Source: Ascochyta rabiei | Lineage: Eukaryota > Ascomycota > Dothideomycetes > Pleosporales > Didymellaceae | Direction: 5' to 3' | Length of the DNA: 64,000 nt | NCBI RefSeq assembly: GCF_004011695.2 | Contig: NC_082411.1 | Coordinates: 1,224,001 to 1,288,000 of the forward strand | Part shown: one piece after another, positions 54,329-64,000 of the stretch | How positions within the stretch are numbered: the stretch's first letter is position 1 | Layout: every line of letters begins with the position of its first letter | The notes under the pieces: model-generated | What the model saw: the letters and a program-made list of their open reading frames with translations, nothing else | Database searches by the model: none | What the model was told of the DNA's origin: nothing | Translations under genes and position numbers: made by a program

Positions 54329-54905
54329 ACGCCAGAGTCTATGGCCTTCGAGACGATGATTGGCGACGAATTTTTGATTTCTGGAGCATTTTCGCGAGGA
54401 ACGACAGGGTTTCGAGGGTGGAACAGGAGGGTGGAACAATTGCTTGACACTGGTTGTAAATCGCAGCAGATTGAATCGCACAGCGTCGTCGACCTCTGCC
54501 AGGATTGTTGCACGCACGAAGGACGGCTGACGATATATAGCACCGCTAGATGGTTACAATGCATGTGCACTTCAACGCGGCCTTCTTTCCTCAGTCTCTC
54601 GGCTCATCTTCCGACATATATCCGTTTTCGAGCACTGACGTTGCTCATATCCGATCCTTTTCCGGTCATGTGACGCTGGAAAAGGATGAGAACTTAGCCG
54701 GCCTTTCCCCAGAGCTTCTCCGCCCCGCGCTCACTTGCCGAAGCTCCAGATCGGAGCTCTAACATCAAAGCCATGGCTTTCTTCCGCGGCGAGCTTCCAC
54801 GTTCTTGTTACCCACTCCTACTTCTGACCTCTTCTTCTGTACAACCAAAAGTATTTTGAAGACTCTCTCCTGCCATAGCATTTTTCTTACACACAGCTAC
54901 CTACA
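54329..54905. other. intergenic, nothing supported
   Basis: NTF2 3' flank and thiolase promoter; no motif. Confidence 0.5.
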
Positions 54906-56201
54906 ATGGCGTTCGTGCAGAAAGGCATCAAGAACATTCTCCAGAAAAACCCAAACGATGTTGTCATTCTCTCTGCATTGCGAACCCCAGTAACAAGGGC
55001 AAAGAAAGGAGGCTTGCGAGACGCATACGACCATGAGATGCTCGGTGCTGTAGGTCACGCCTAACACATACGCCCTCGATTCCGTTTTAATATAACATAG
55101 GTCCTCAAAGCAACGATCCAAAAGTTCCCCAATCTCGAAACCTCGAAAATCGACGATGTCTGCATCGGAACTGTCCTCGCTGAGCTTGGTGGCTCGAAAG
55201 CTGGCCGCATGGCCGCCAACCACGTCGGCATTCCCACAAGCACATCATTCAGCACGGTCAACCGGGCTTGCGCATCCGGACTTTCCGCCATCACCTCGAT
55301 CGCAAACTCAATTGCCGTCGGACAGATCGATGTCGGCATTGCGGGCGGCATGGAGAGCATGACGCGCAACTACGGCACAAGAGCGATTCCAGTGGAGCTG
55401 TGGCCTGAGATGAAAGATAGTCCTGTGAAGGAGGCGAGAGAGTGCATCATGAACATGGGCATCACGTCTGAGAACGTTGCTTCCCGCTACGGTGTCAGCA
55501 GAGCAGACCAGGACGCGTTTGCCGCAGAATCACAGCACCGTGCAGCCAAAGCGCAATCCTCGGGTCTCTTCGACCAGGAGATTGTCCCCGTTACAACGCG
55601 CTGGATTGAGCCCGAGACGCCCGAGAATGTGAAGAGTGTCACGGTCACCAAAGACGACGGTATTCGCGCAAACACCACAGTCGAGAAGCTTGCCTCGATG
55701 AAACCTGCGTTCAAATCCGACGGCACAAGCACAGCAGGAAACAGCAGCCAAGTCAGCGATGGCGCGAGCGCAGCGCTCATGATGCGCCGTTCTGTTGCTG
55801 CAGAGCTGGGGCTGACCAGCCACATCATTGGCAAGTGGGCGGGTACCCAGGTCGTTGGGTGTCAACCGGACGAGATGGGTGTTGGGCCTGCGCTTGCGAT
55901 TCCCAAGCTGCTGGAGTACACGGGCGTTTCCAAGGACGAGGTGGATACCTGGGAGATCAACGAGGCGTTTGCAAGTCAAGCGCTGCACTGCATCAGGACC
56001 TTGGGCTTGGAGAACAACATGGATAAGATCAACCCCAACGGTGGTGCTATTGCGCTGGGCCACCCGCTGGGCGCGACGAGTGGACGCATGCTGGCGACTA
56101 TGCTCAGCGAGATGGGACGCAGTGGGCAGCAGGTTGGTGTTATCAGCAAGTGCATCGGTACGGGTATGGGCATGGCTAGTTTGTTCGTGCGCGAGCACTG
56201 A
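54906..56201 (+). CDS. 3-ketoacyl-CoA thiolase / acetyl-CoA acyltransferase
   Basis: Two exons, 54906-55049 and 55101-56201, give 414 residues; the 51-nt intron ends ACATAG. Thiolase hallmarks are present: NRACASGLSA with the acyl-accepting Cys (about residue 105), INEAFASQ, the GHPLGATSGR loop with the catalytic His, and CIGTGMGMA with the second Cys. The core fits the peroxisomal Pot1/ACAA1 type more than Erg10. I see no classic PTS2 in the first 20 residues (MAFVQKGIKNILQKNPND) and no PTS1 (ends REH), so mitochondrial or peroxisomal placement is open. It cleaves 3-ketoacyl-CoA, the last beta-oxidation step. Confidence 0.92.
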
Positions 56202-56375
56202 GAGAGAGGAAGTTGCTGTGTAAAAGTACTTTCTAGCGACATACCAACAATGTATTCCACGTCTGATCGTCTAGCTCTTCGTGAGATAGCATATGGGGTA
56301 TCATAGACAACAAACACTGAACTCCTGATCCCATGCGATGCTCCTGCCAGCTCTGTGATAGAGACTCGCCGTCTC

Positions 56376-57174
56376 TCAAATGTCTTCACCTCCTGTGCCT
56401 TTGCCTTTCTTCTTCTTGCTACGCTCCGCCAGAAGCTCATCAAGATAGCTCGTCGGTTTTGTTCTGCTCTTCTTAACGCGCTTCTTCGGCTTCAGATCGA
56501 CGTCGTCATCTGACTCCTCCTTCTTCGACTCTTGCTGTTCGTCCTGCGTCACGGCGACAGCATCCTCTTTCAACTCTCCATCTAGCCCCCCCATTACCTC
56601 GTCCTCCTCCTCCTTTGGTACCGCAACTATAGGCTTATTTTTCTTCTTCTTCTGCTGCTGCTGTTGCGTCTTCTGCCTCTTTGATGTGATCATAGCAGCA
56701 CGCCCCTCCTCCTCGTCCTCGCTCTCTTCGATCTTCTTTTCTTCTTTCTTCTGCTGCCATGTTGGCTGTTGGCGCGCGCTTGCTCGCTCGGCCTCCTGTT
56801 TGGCTGCGAGGTGCGCTTTTGCGCGCTTCTTGCCGATGAGCTGCTCAAGCAGCTTGTCGTTTGATGTTGGCGCTCGCCGGGTGAAACTTCCATCTGCTAC
56901 GTCCTTGGGGATGGCTGAGCCCACGCCAAGCCTGTGACGGTCAGCACCACAATCGAGGTCGGAACTAGACTCTGCAAGCTGTCTACCTGTCGTGGCCAAA
57001 GTCGGCTTGCTTCAAGTCTGCGTCTTCGTCCTTGGCGTTGTCTGAAAGACTGGCGGAAGGAGCTGCTGGTTCTGGCTCGGAGCCCATCCACGAGGATAAC
57101 AATTTCGAACTTTTGGCGTTCATGAGGCTGAATTTGTTGCCCAGCACATCGTCCTGAACATGCCTTCTCGCCAT
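56376..57174 (-). CDS. Lys/Glu-rich probable nuclear protein
   Basis: Two exons, complement of 56987-57174 and 56376-56931, give 247 residues. The 55-nt intron (GTAGAC...GTCACAG with CTGAC) links DFGHDR to LGVGSAIPKDV. The conserved-looking core is HDRLGVGSAIPKDV and RRAPTSNDKLLEQLIGKKRA; the remainder alternates Glu/Asp and Lys blocks (KKEEKKIEESEDEEEG; QQQQQKKKKNKP) and ends in SYLDELLAERSKKKKG. Such composition is common in nucleolar and rRNA-processing factors, but no family is assigned. The start could lie in an upstream exon. It is divergent from the SUCB gene, 244 bp apart. Confidence 0.75.
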
Positions 57175-57418
57175 CCTGGATTGGCTGCTCTTGTCTGCTG
57201 CACCTTTCTACCCCGGCTGAAGACGCGTTCTGCACGAGGTAACTTACCGGCCGGGTCTCGAAAATGTCGCGGAACGTGAACTTCAAGCGCGGCGCACGGG
57301 CCAGGGTGCAGCGAACCTCGAAGCATAGCAACCAGCAGGCCTGTCTGCAGCTCCATCACCTCCCCTTCTACCACGAGAGAAGAGCCTGCGTGTCAGCTTC
57401 CCACCCGACACCGACACC

Positions 57419-57737
57419 ATGTACAACATCGCCCGCGCCAGTCGGCCCATGGCCAGCGCCGTCCGCGCAGCCTACGTGAGTGCGACCGACGGGCGCGCCC
57501 GGGGGCTCCAGACAGCCTCTGACGCCAGCTTGCATTGCGACGCAGAGGAGACGAGAGCTGACCCGTGGCCTAGACACCATTGAGGCAGTCTGCTGTCCAG
57601 CAGAGGAGATGCTTGTCGATACACGAATACCGGTCCGCCGCGCTGCTCGAGTCGGTACGACTGCCATCCATTGCCCGTGTCCCCGTTGCGACGTCCCGTG
57701 TTGTCGAGGTCGAACATGTCGATGCAGAAGCAGAGGA

Positions 57738-57817
<80 letters not shown>

Positions 57818-59225
57818 ACGCGGACGCAGACGAAAACGCAAAAGGCTAACTGAGGACTGCAGTACGGCATCGGCGTCCCCAAGGGCGGCGTCGCGACCAA
57901 TGCCGCCGAGGCTGAGAAGATTGCTACCGAGATCGGTAGGTGCTGGGCGACATCCTCTGATATCAAGGCCGGGCTAATGCGCGCGCAGGCGGTGACGATG
58001 CCGTGATCAAGGCCCAGGTCCTCGCTGGTGGCCGTGGAAAGGGCACCTTCGACAACGGCTTCAAGGGCGGTGTCAGGGTCGTCTACTCGTATGCTCTACT
58101 CACGCCCACGGCAGCGCGACCGTCCGCTAACACCAGCACAGTCCCCGCGAAGCCTCCATCCTCGCCGACCAGATGATCGGCCACAAGCTCATCACCAAGC
58201 AGACCGGAGCCGCAGGTCGTCTCTGCAACGCCGTCTTCATCGTCGAGCGCAAGTTTGCGCGCCGCGAGTTCTACCTGGCCATCCTCATGGACCGCGCCTC
58301 GCAGGGCCCCGTCATCGTCGCCTCGTCCCAGGGAGGCATGGACATTGAGACTGTCGCCAAGGAGCACCCCGAGGCCATCATCACCACCCCCATCGACATC
58401 CACGTTGGTGTCACCGACGACATCGCCCGCAACATTGCGACTGAGCTCGGCTTCTCCGAGCAGTGCATCGAGGACGCAAAGAACACCATCCAGAACCTGT
58501 ACAAGGTCTTCACCGAGCGCGATGCCACCCAGATCGAGATCAACCCCCTGTCCGAGACCACCGACCACCAGGTTCTCGCCATGGACGCCAAGCTCGGCTT
58601 CGACGACAACGCCGACTTCCGTCAGAAGGAGGTCTTCGAGTGGAGGGACGTCACCCAGGAGGACGCCGACGAGGTCAAGGCCGCCAAGGTGGGCCTCAAC
58701 TTCATCAAGCTCGACGGTGACATTGGCTGCCTCGTCAACGGTGCCGGTCTTGCCATGGCCACCATGGACATCATCAAGCTGAACGGTGGTTCGCCCGCCA
58801 ACTTCCTCGATGTTGGTGGCGGTGCTACCCCCGAGGCCATTCGCCAGGCCTTCGACCTCATCACCTCTGACCCCAAGGTCACTGCCATCTTCGTCAACAT
58901 CTTCGGTGGTATTGTCCGCTGCGACGCCATCGCCAAGGGTCTCATCCAGGTTGTTGAGAGCATGAACCTCAAGACCCCCGTCATCGCCCGTCTGCAGGGT
59001 ACCAACATGGAGGCGGCGCACAAGCTGGTAAGTCATGAAACCCATCCGTGCAGGACGAACAATCCAATGAAGAATGCTAACGCCGCACAGCTCAACGACT
59101 CTGGCCTCAAGATCTTCTCCATCGACGACCTGCAAGCCGCGGCCGAGAAGTCGGTCCAGTTCTCCAAGGTGGTCAAGATGGCGCGCGACATCGACGTTGG
59201 TGTCGAATTCACTCTTGGTATTTAA
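57419..59225 (+). CDS. succinyl-CoA ligase beta subunit, mitochondrial
   Basis: Six exons, 57419-57475, 57574-57654, 57863-57935, 57989-58088, 58142-59027 and 59091-59225, give 443 residues. The N-terminus [19 protein letters not shown] is a mitochondrial presequence. [20 protein letters not shown] begins the ATP-grasp domain; GGRGKGTF and KQTGAAGR follow. The His-loop partner and the CoA-ligase end are seen at [13 protein letters not shown] and [11 protein letters not shown]. It makes succinate and ATP or GTP with the alpha subunit in the TCA cycle. The nucleotide (ADP or GDP) cannot be told. Intron 2 is unusually long (208 nt) and carries a 16-unit hexamer; the others are 52-98 nt. Confidence 0.94.
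57739..57834 (+). repeat. 16-unit GACGCA hexamer inside SUCB intron 2
   Basis: Sixteen tandem GACGCA units (two with GACGCG) within the intron at 57655-57862. The splice signals lie outside the tract. Confidence 0.95.
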
Positions 59226-60072
59226 GCTCCTTCGCTTTTGTCGGCAGCTCTTGCACCAAAAGCTCCTCCTACTTCCGCCCATCCACCCACCCACACACCA
59301 TCTACCTGATTCCATAGACGCCGCATGTCGCGAGCATGTCCGGCGACATTGTATCATTGTATAGTCTATTACCCATCCATGATTTAGTTGAACGAGCGCA
59401 TGTACGTGTGCGTGTGTGTGCGTATCTGCGCGGGAGTTACATAAATGCATCATGTTCAAGTCTCGACCGACCCTCTTTGGCTCTCCTCGATGGTTTGTGC
59501 GCTCGTGGTGCCGGGATCCAGTGTGCAGCTTTGCCATTGCCGTTGGCTTCCAGCTCGCCTCCGTTCTACTTTTTCGTGTCCTATTGCGTTGCAAACCACG
59601 GCTGACGAACCTCGCTGACCATAACTAGGATTGTAATCTGGGCGCGTGGAATGGCGAGAGTGGAGCGGGATAAGACACGACAGGACGGATCATCAGTGGA
59701 TACTTCTTCATCACACTCGATCGTAATTCTGAACCCCCGATCGCTTTTCTACTCATCTGCTGGTGTTGTGTTTTTCCTCGTCTGCTCCTGCTTGCTATCT
59801 GTATCTCGTGGTCTGGCGTATCAGTCCTTCAACCAACGAGCGCCTCGCATCGTTGCTTTTATACAATTTGGCTAAAACGCTCGCGATATCTGTCTTGCTC
59901 GGGTTTCGGGTCTGGCTTTCCCTGTTCAGGGGCGAAGGAAGGGTCAGAAGAAGGGCCATGGGGAGTTGCTCAAAGGTGTTTAGAGAGTAAGTGAAAAGAG
60001 CAGACAGGCTATGCAGAGGCGGGTAGCGAACGTCGAAAAGATTTCCCGTTGTCCTTGCTTTGCTCACTCTGC
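59226..60072. other. intergenic between convergent genes
   Basis: 3' flanks of SUCB and TANGO2. No supported gene. Confidence 0.5.
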
Positions 60073-61074
60073 TCACCACCCTTCGACCTGGAATTCAAAC
60101 ACACGGTCCCCCTCCCCCCTCGCAACGGGCTGCGCATCGCTATCAAACAGCGTCCGTTCCAAATAAAACGCCTTGCCCTGCTTATCCACAAGGATAACGC
60201 TCTGCTTGCCCGTTCCGTAGCACCCACTCGTAGCATCAGGCGCCTTCTCCTTGACCACGTCACCCACCTCGTGGGACGGCATCTTGTGCAGCTCTAGATG
60301 TTCGCGGCCAATGGCGGGGATGAAGATGCTGTGCCGCAGCTGCGTAAGGTACATGTCCCACTCCTCGTCTGCTTTCTGGCGGGACATGGTGTCTATAGAT
60401 AGGATAGCGAGTAAGCGTTCGACGAGCTGGTCGCGCGTCTCGTTCTTCTCGACAGACTCCCGAATCGCGGCAGCCGTCCATGCTTCCCCGTTGACGACCT
60501 TGGGCCACGAGCGGTCGCCGTATGCAGCGTTGCTGAGCGCCGTAGTCTCGTCCGAACGGCGCAGGAGATGCACCACGCCGTCGACGTCGGGCATGCGGTT
60601 ACTGACGACTACGAGTCCGGTCCCGCGGTTGACGACGTCCTGCACGAAGCCGTAGCACAGCGAGAAGCCGCCCACGCCTTCGACGCCGTCTTCTTCGATC
60701 ATCTGCCGCGCAAAGTCTTCCGCCGTTTGCGAAGAGGTTGGCGTGCTCTTCAGCCACGCGTTGGGGATTACGCCGCGGCTCCGTGCGCCTTGCACGATGG
60801 CTTGGTCTTCCTCACGGTAGTTGGTGAGCACGGCAATGCGGCCCTGGCGCGTGAGACCGAGCCAGGTCCCGTGCACGGGGCGATGCAGGTCGTAGCCTCC
60901 TAGGACTTGTGCGTCTGGTTCCGGCCACCAAGTTGCTTCGGCTGTTGGGCGGTGGAGGTATTCCTGGTGGTGTTAGTGGGCGGTGGACGAGGGCGGTGGG
61001 AGGCGTACATCGCGATTGTTGAGCAAGATGAAGGGGTAGTCTGGGTGTGCAGCGCTGAGGATGGCGATGCACAT
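60073..61074 (-). CDS. TANGO2/NRDE-family protein
   Basis: Two exons, complement of 61009-61074 and 60073-60963, give 318 residues. The intron (45 nt, GTACGC...CACCAG) falls inside the signature: exon 1 ends LLNNRD and exon 2 starts EYLHRP, together the NNRDE motif. Cys2 after Met resembles an NTN-hydrolase nucleophile. Later parts include GTWLGLTRQGRIAVLTNYR and GGFSLCYGF. Human TANGO2 loss causes metabolic crises and the protein has been linked to Golgi/ER organisation and haem handling; the biochemical role is not settled. It shares a divergent promoter with the DUF4870-like gene. Confidence 0.92.
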
Positions 61075-61431
61075 TGTCAGTGACCTGTGTGAATCTTGGT
61101 GCTGAGGTAGCGAATAAGGGTTCCTTGATTGAGGCTATTGATACTGGTGTCATGCAGTTTGAACGTGGGCGGTGTAGCCGCCAGCAAGACCACTATATAC
61201 GTGTGTCCAGTTTCTCCAGCATCCAACGCATAGCGCCATGTGGGGTGAGGTGGTCTTATGTATGTCGGCTGGCACAAGGAGAAACGAGGGTCAGGTGTGG
61301 TGGCTGAGGGCGACTTGGGCCGAGGACAAGTTATGTCATGCGTATCCCCAGACTCGCATCCCTGCCCGCACGTGTCAGCCTTACACGACAGCACCCAAGT
61401 CAAGACCTCAACACTACTACTCACACCCAAA
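61075..61431. promoter_or_regulatory. divergent promoter of TANGO2 and membrane protein
   Basis: 357 bp between the two starts; no diagnostic box seen. Confidence 0.4.
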
Positions 61432-62076
61432 ATGGCAGCCAACTTCGCGCCCTACCAGGATATTCCCGAGACACAGCGTGCGCTCTCGCCGCCCCTCGCG
61501 TCCCCCCGCGCCTCGCTCGACCGCACGCGCAACATCGCCTCCATCACATCCCCGTCGACCCGCGCATACGAGCAGCACGACTACTTCGGTGCCGGCGACG
61601 ACTCTCCAGAGACCGAGCGCGTGGAATGGAGTGCACCTAATGCGCCCCAGTCGCGGGGATTTGGCGCTGCAAGAGAGGACGTGGAGGCATTCACCACGAG
61701 CCTGGGGATCAGGATGGACTACGAGGCGTGTCTTGCGTACCTCTTGCTTCCGCCTGCGGGCGGCGTGCTGCTGCTTGTGCTGGAACACCAGAGCGACTAC
61801 GTGCGGTTCCATGCGTGGCAGAGTAGTCTGCTCTCTGCCTTCATCTTCGTGATACACATCATATTCAGCTGGTCGAGCTTCATCAGCTGGGTCATGGTGG
61901 TGGGGGACGTATGTTTGATTTCGTGGTTGACGTGGAGGGCATTTTTGGATGGTGAGTGTAGAGTGTGGTCAACGCTTGAAGCACTGCAAGCTGACTCATG
62001 CACAGCGGAGACACTGGATCGGTATGAAGTGCCCTTGTTTGGGGGCCTGGCAAACTCAATTTTGGACGACGAGTAG
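61432..62076 (+). CDS. DUF4870/UPF0132-like small membrane protein
   Basis: Two exons, 61432-61951 and 62006-62076, give 196 residues. The 54-nt intron has a CTGAC branch and is a multiple of three, so the unspliced frame reads through. The first ~100 residues are polar, Pro/Ser-rich. Hydrophobic segments follow: ACLAYLLLPPAGGVLLLVLE, then FHAWQSSLLSAFIFVIHIIF and SWVMVVGDVCLISWLTWRAF. The VRFHAWQSSLL stretch matches the DUF4870 family, which has no known biochemical role. The short C-terminal exon ends ANSILDDE. Confidence 0.83.
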   Translation: MAANFAPYQDIPETQRALSPPLASPRASLDRTRNIASITSPSTRAYEQHDYFGAGDDSPETERVEWSAPNAPQSRGFGAAREDVEAFTTSLGIRMDYEACLAYLLLPPAGGVLLLVLEHQSDYVRFHAWQSSLLSAFIFVIHIIFSWSSFISWVMVVGDVCLISWLTWRAFLDGECRVWSTLEALQADSCTAETLDRYEVPLFGGLANSILDDE

Positions 62077-62140
62077 GACTATCTAAGTCGTGGAAAGGGA
62101 CTTGATCTGCTATGCTGGTAAGGCCAATACGTGCAGGCAA

Positions 62141-63252
62141 TCAAGGCCCGAACCGCTCCTGCGCGAGCTGCTTCAGGAACTCCATTGTCTGCGCTTCCTT
62201 TGCTCGCCGCGCACTCAGCGCCTCTTCGCGCTCCGCCGCCCGCGCGCGTGCAATCTCCTCGCGCCGGATCTCTCGCTCATTCTTCACCCGCTCGTCCGCC
62301 TTCTTCTTCTGCTTGTATGCGTCAATGCCGTCGTCGCCCATGAGCTCCGATTCGCCAATCTCTACATCTCCGCTCTCCTTTGCGTCGCGGAAGGACTGCA
62401 GCGTGCTGGTCGTCTCGCGCTTCTTCTCCATCTGACGCTCACGAGACCCCGGATCTGCGCGGGGTGCAAGCTCCTCCATGCGCTCTTTTTGCGTCTTGCG
62501 CTCGGCTTTGCGCTCGTGACGTGTGTCGGAGGCGTACGCTGAGCGGTCGCGCGCACCGTCTTCGTCGCGGAGCTCGTTGCGGTGCGTGAGGTCATCGAAG
62601 CGCGGTATCGTGGGTCCGTGGCCCGAGGCGCGCGCAATGTGTGTTGGTGGCGCCGGGCCAAAGTCGTCGTCGTCGTCGCTCCCATCATTGTCGCCAGAGT
62701 CTTTGACGGGTGCGCGCTGCTCGTACTCCGGTGATGCCCGCTCGACAGGCCGAGGCGATTGAGAACTCGCGCGGTAGGCCTGGACCGTCTGTTGTGCAGT
62801 CTGCAGCATCGAGGGATCGTACCAGCTGCGCGCTAGATCACCACGGTTCCTGCCAGATTCAAATCAGCATGTCGCTTGTCTCCGTTCAACATGTGTCTGA
62901 CGAACCATCGCGATACAAAGCTCTTCCAGCGCCCGCGTGCCTCTCGCTCGTTGAGTTCGTCCAGCTGTATGTGCTTCTGTATGTCCAGGTACGACTGGAA
63001 CAACGGCTTGTAGGCTTCTAGGTCGTGCTTGGATAGCGGCCGCGCCTGGTAAGGGAGCTTCACTGGCTTTGCGGGCGAGCGTGAGCGGTGCGAGCGTTCA
63101 GAGCGTTCGTGGCGTCCAGAGCGTTCAGAGCGGTGCTTTTCGGGGCTGTGTCGGTCATCGTCGCGGCGTGGAGAGCGCGAGCGGCGCACCTTGTGCTTTC
63201 GGTCTCGGTCTCGGTCGGAGCGTTCGTGGTGAGTAGCTCGTGGCGGATCCAT
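62141..63252 (-). CDS. SR-like, coiled-coil conserved protein of unknown function
   Basis: Two exons, complement of 62906-63252 and 62141-62849, give 351 residues from the ATG at 63252 (MDPPRATHHERSDRDRD); an in-frame ATG 39 nt upstream is possible. The N-terminus is RS/RD-rich. A conserved-looking block crosses the intron: SYLDIQKHIQLDELNEREAR, then WKSFVSRWNRGDLARSWYDP. The rest is acidic, then a long Arg/Glu/Lys helix (EREIRREEIARARAAEREEA) ending KQLAQERFGP. RS-rich and helical composition suggests RNA processing. Fungal homologues are sometimes labelled RNA helicase without helicase motifs; none are seen here. Confidence 0.85.
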
Positions 63253-63518
63253 GGTAGCTGTGGTTTCTGTGTTTGTTGTAAGACGCGTCATGTCGAGCTT
63301 TCGGCAGGTTGCTTCGAGTCATGAACGCGAACTGTCAACTCTCAGCTGAGTCAGGACGTTATCTCTCAACCACCAATATCCAACATACTGTGGGCACAGA
63401 CATGCAAACAATCTCATGTGGTTTGATCTTCTTGTTGGAGTTATATTACGATGCTAATCGTGCGCTACAGATTCACGGCACTTGGCTCCGCACACCCATT
63501 TGTTTGCTCGTTCCTCTC

Positions 63519-64000
63519 CTACCTCCCAACCATCTTCTTCTCCAGAAACCTCGCTGGAATGTAGATCAGCCCGGTAACCACAAACGTCAACTCGTTCGCG
63601 ATATCTCCGCCGTCAGACCCAATCAGCTTTCCAAGTGGTCCAACATACCACGTCTCCACCATACCCATGATCCACGCCACAATGCCCACCGCGAACGCGA
63701 CTCCCGCTGCGATGCCCAGCGGCAGTCGACTCGGGTCATTCCACGCATCCAAGTCGTAGTTGTCGAAGCTCATGTGCCGGAAAATGACATGCTCGCTACA
63801 CATGATGATGAAGTATTGCGTGGTCCAGTAGCCCAGCAGGCTGAGGAAGTTCTGCAGGTAGACAGACAGCTGTTCGCGGCCGCCGATGGCGAGTCCGAGA
63901 ATCGCTGCGAAGCAGAAGAGCACCCAGATGAAGCGGGGCACGCGCGCAAACGGACGCGAGAACTGCTGGCACGAGATGGCAGCGCTGTAGATGGAGATGA
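63519..64000 (-). CDS. purine-cytosine permease-like NCS1 transporter (C-terminal part)
   Basis: The frame runs off the right edge and ends with TAG (complement of 63519-63521). The visible ~160 residues hold four or more membrane segments: RFIWVLFCFAAILGLAIGGR, LSVYLQNFLSLLGYWTTQYF, LGIAAGVAFAVGIVAWIMGM and ELTFVVTGLIYIPARFLE. NFLSLLGYWTTQYF and the CSEHVIFRH stretch that follows it resemble the Fcy2/FcyB family, plasma-membrane H+ symporters for purines and cytosine. The N-terminal two thirds lie beyond the window. Confidence 0.88.
   Translation of the reverse strand, partial: ISIYSAAISCQQFSRPFARVPRFIWVLFCFAAILGLAIGGREQLSVYLQNFLSLLGYWTTQYFIIMCSEHVIFRHMSFDNYDLDAWNDPSRLPLGIAAGVAFAVGIVAWIMGMVETWYVGPLGKLIGSDGGDIANELTFVVTGLIYIPARFLEKKMVGR

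Noticed and set aside
58083..59594. 503-codon minus-strand frame over the SUCB gene
   Set aside because: It is antisense to the conserved succinyl-CoA ligase exons and has no family features.
1..64000. tRNA, rRNA, CRISPR or biosynthetic gene cluster
   Set aside because: No tRNA B-box in a foldable context, no rRNA-like or spaced-repeat array, and no PKS, NRPS or terpene cyclase core gene was seen by eye.

Overview
This window is nuclear DNA of a filamentous ascomycete. The evidence is short introns (mostly 48-70 nt) with GTRNGT donors and CTRAC/CTGAC-like branch sites, compact genes on both strands, and a fungal gene set: a SCH9-type AGC kinase, a PL1 pectate lyase, HET-domain remnants and an NCS1 permease. 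A Dothideomycete, probably Pleosporales, fits the overall style, but that is inference and I cannot name a species.

Layout. 0-2 kb: the tail of an unknown gene, then repeat-rich non-coding DNA. 2-9 kb: a glyoxalase-fold protein, a CECR5-type HAD protein, an aldo-keto reductase and the Fe-S assembly factor ISA2. 9-19 kb: kynureninase, DNA polymerase alpha (POL1), an oligoribonuclease sharing POL1's promoter, and an MFS transporter. 19-31 kb: gene-poor, with a small membrane protein, an HpcH/HpaI aldolase relic, an alpha/beta hydrolase, an orphan acidic protein, an alkyltransferase-like (ATL) DNA repair protein, the splicing factor BUD13, a HET-domain relic and a pectate lyase. 33-42 kb: ESCRT-III protein DID2, NC2-beta, the SCH9-like kinase and a peroxisomal MaoC hydratase. 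42-54 kb: a glutaminyl cyclase-like M28 peptidase, a frameshifted membrane/ankyrin-like gene, a tandem homeodomain plus C2H2 protein, a MetE-like protein and a GRE2-like reductase. Two related miniature inverted-repeat elements also lie here, at 47.0 and 52.7 kb. 53.6-64 kb: NTF2, a thiolase, a Lys-rich nuclear protein, succinyl-CoA ligase beta, TANGO2, a DUF4870-like membrane protein, an SR-like protein and the end of a purine-cytosine permease.

Most genes are single-copy housekeeping functions with no cluster logic. Divergent pairs share short promoters: ISA2/KYNU, POL1/REX2, the Lys-rich protein/SUCB and TANGO2/DUF4870. The POL1/REX2 promoter holds a palindromic ACGCGT box, the MBF cell-cycle element in yeasts. 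Several genes were assembled here from small exons by splice-site reading: the glyoxalase second exon, ATL, DID2, NC2-beta, NTF2 and the 5' parts of POL1, SUCB and TANGO2.

The accessory signals are two dead genes with nonsense changes of the kind repeat-induced point mutation (RIP) makes, one gene broken by frameshifts, two MITE copies, and many short tandem repeats, including an in-frame Ala-Glu tract in kynureninase and a 16-unit hexamer inside a SUCB intron. I found no gene cluster, CRISPR array, rRNA or tRNA, and nothing I would call a wholly new system.
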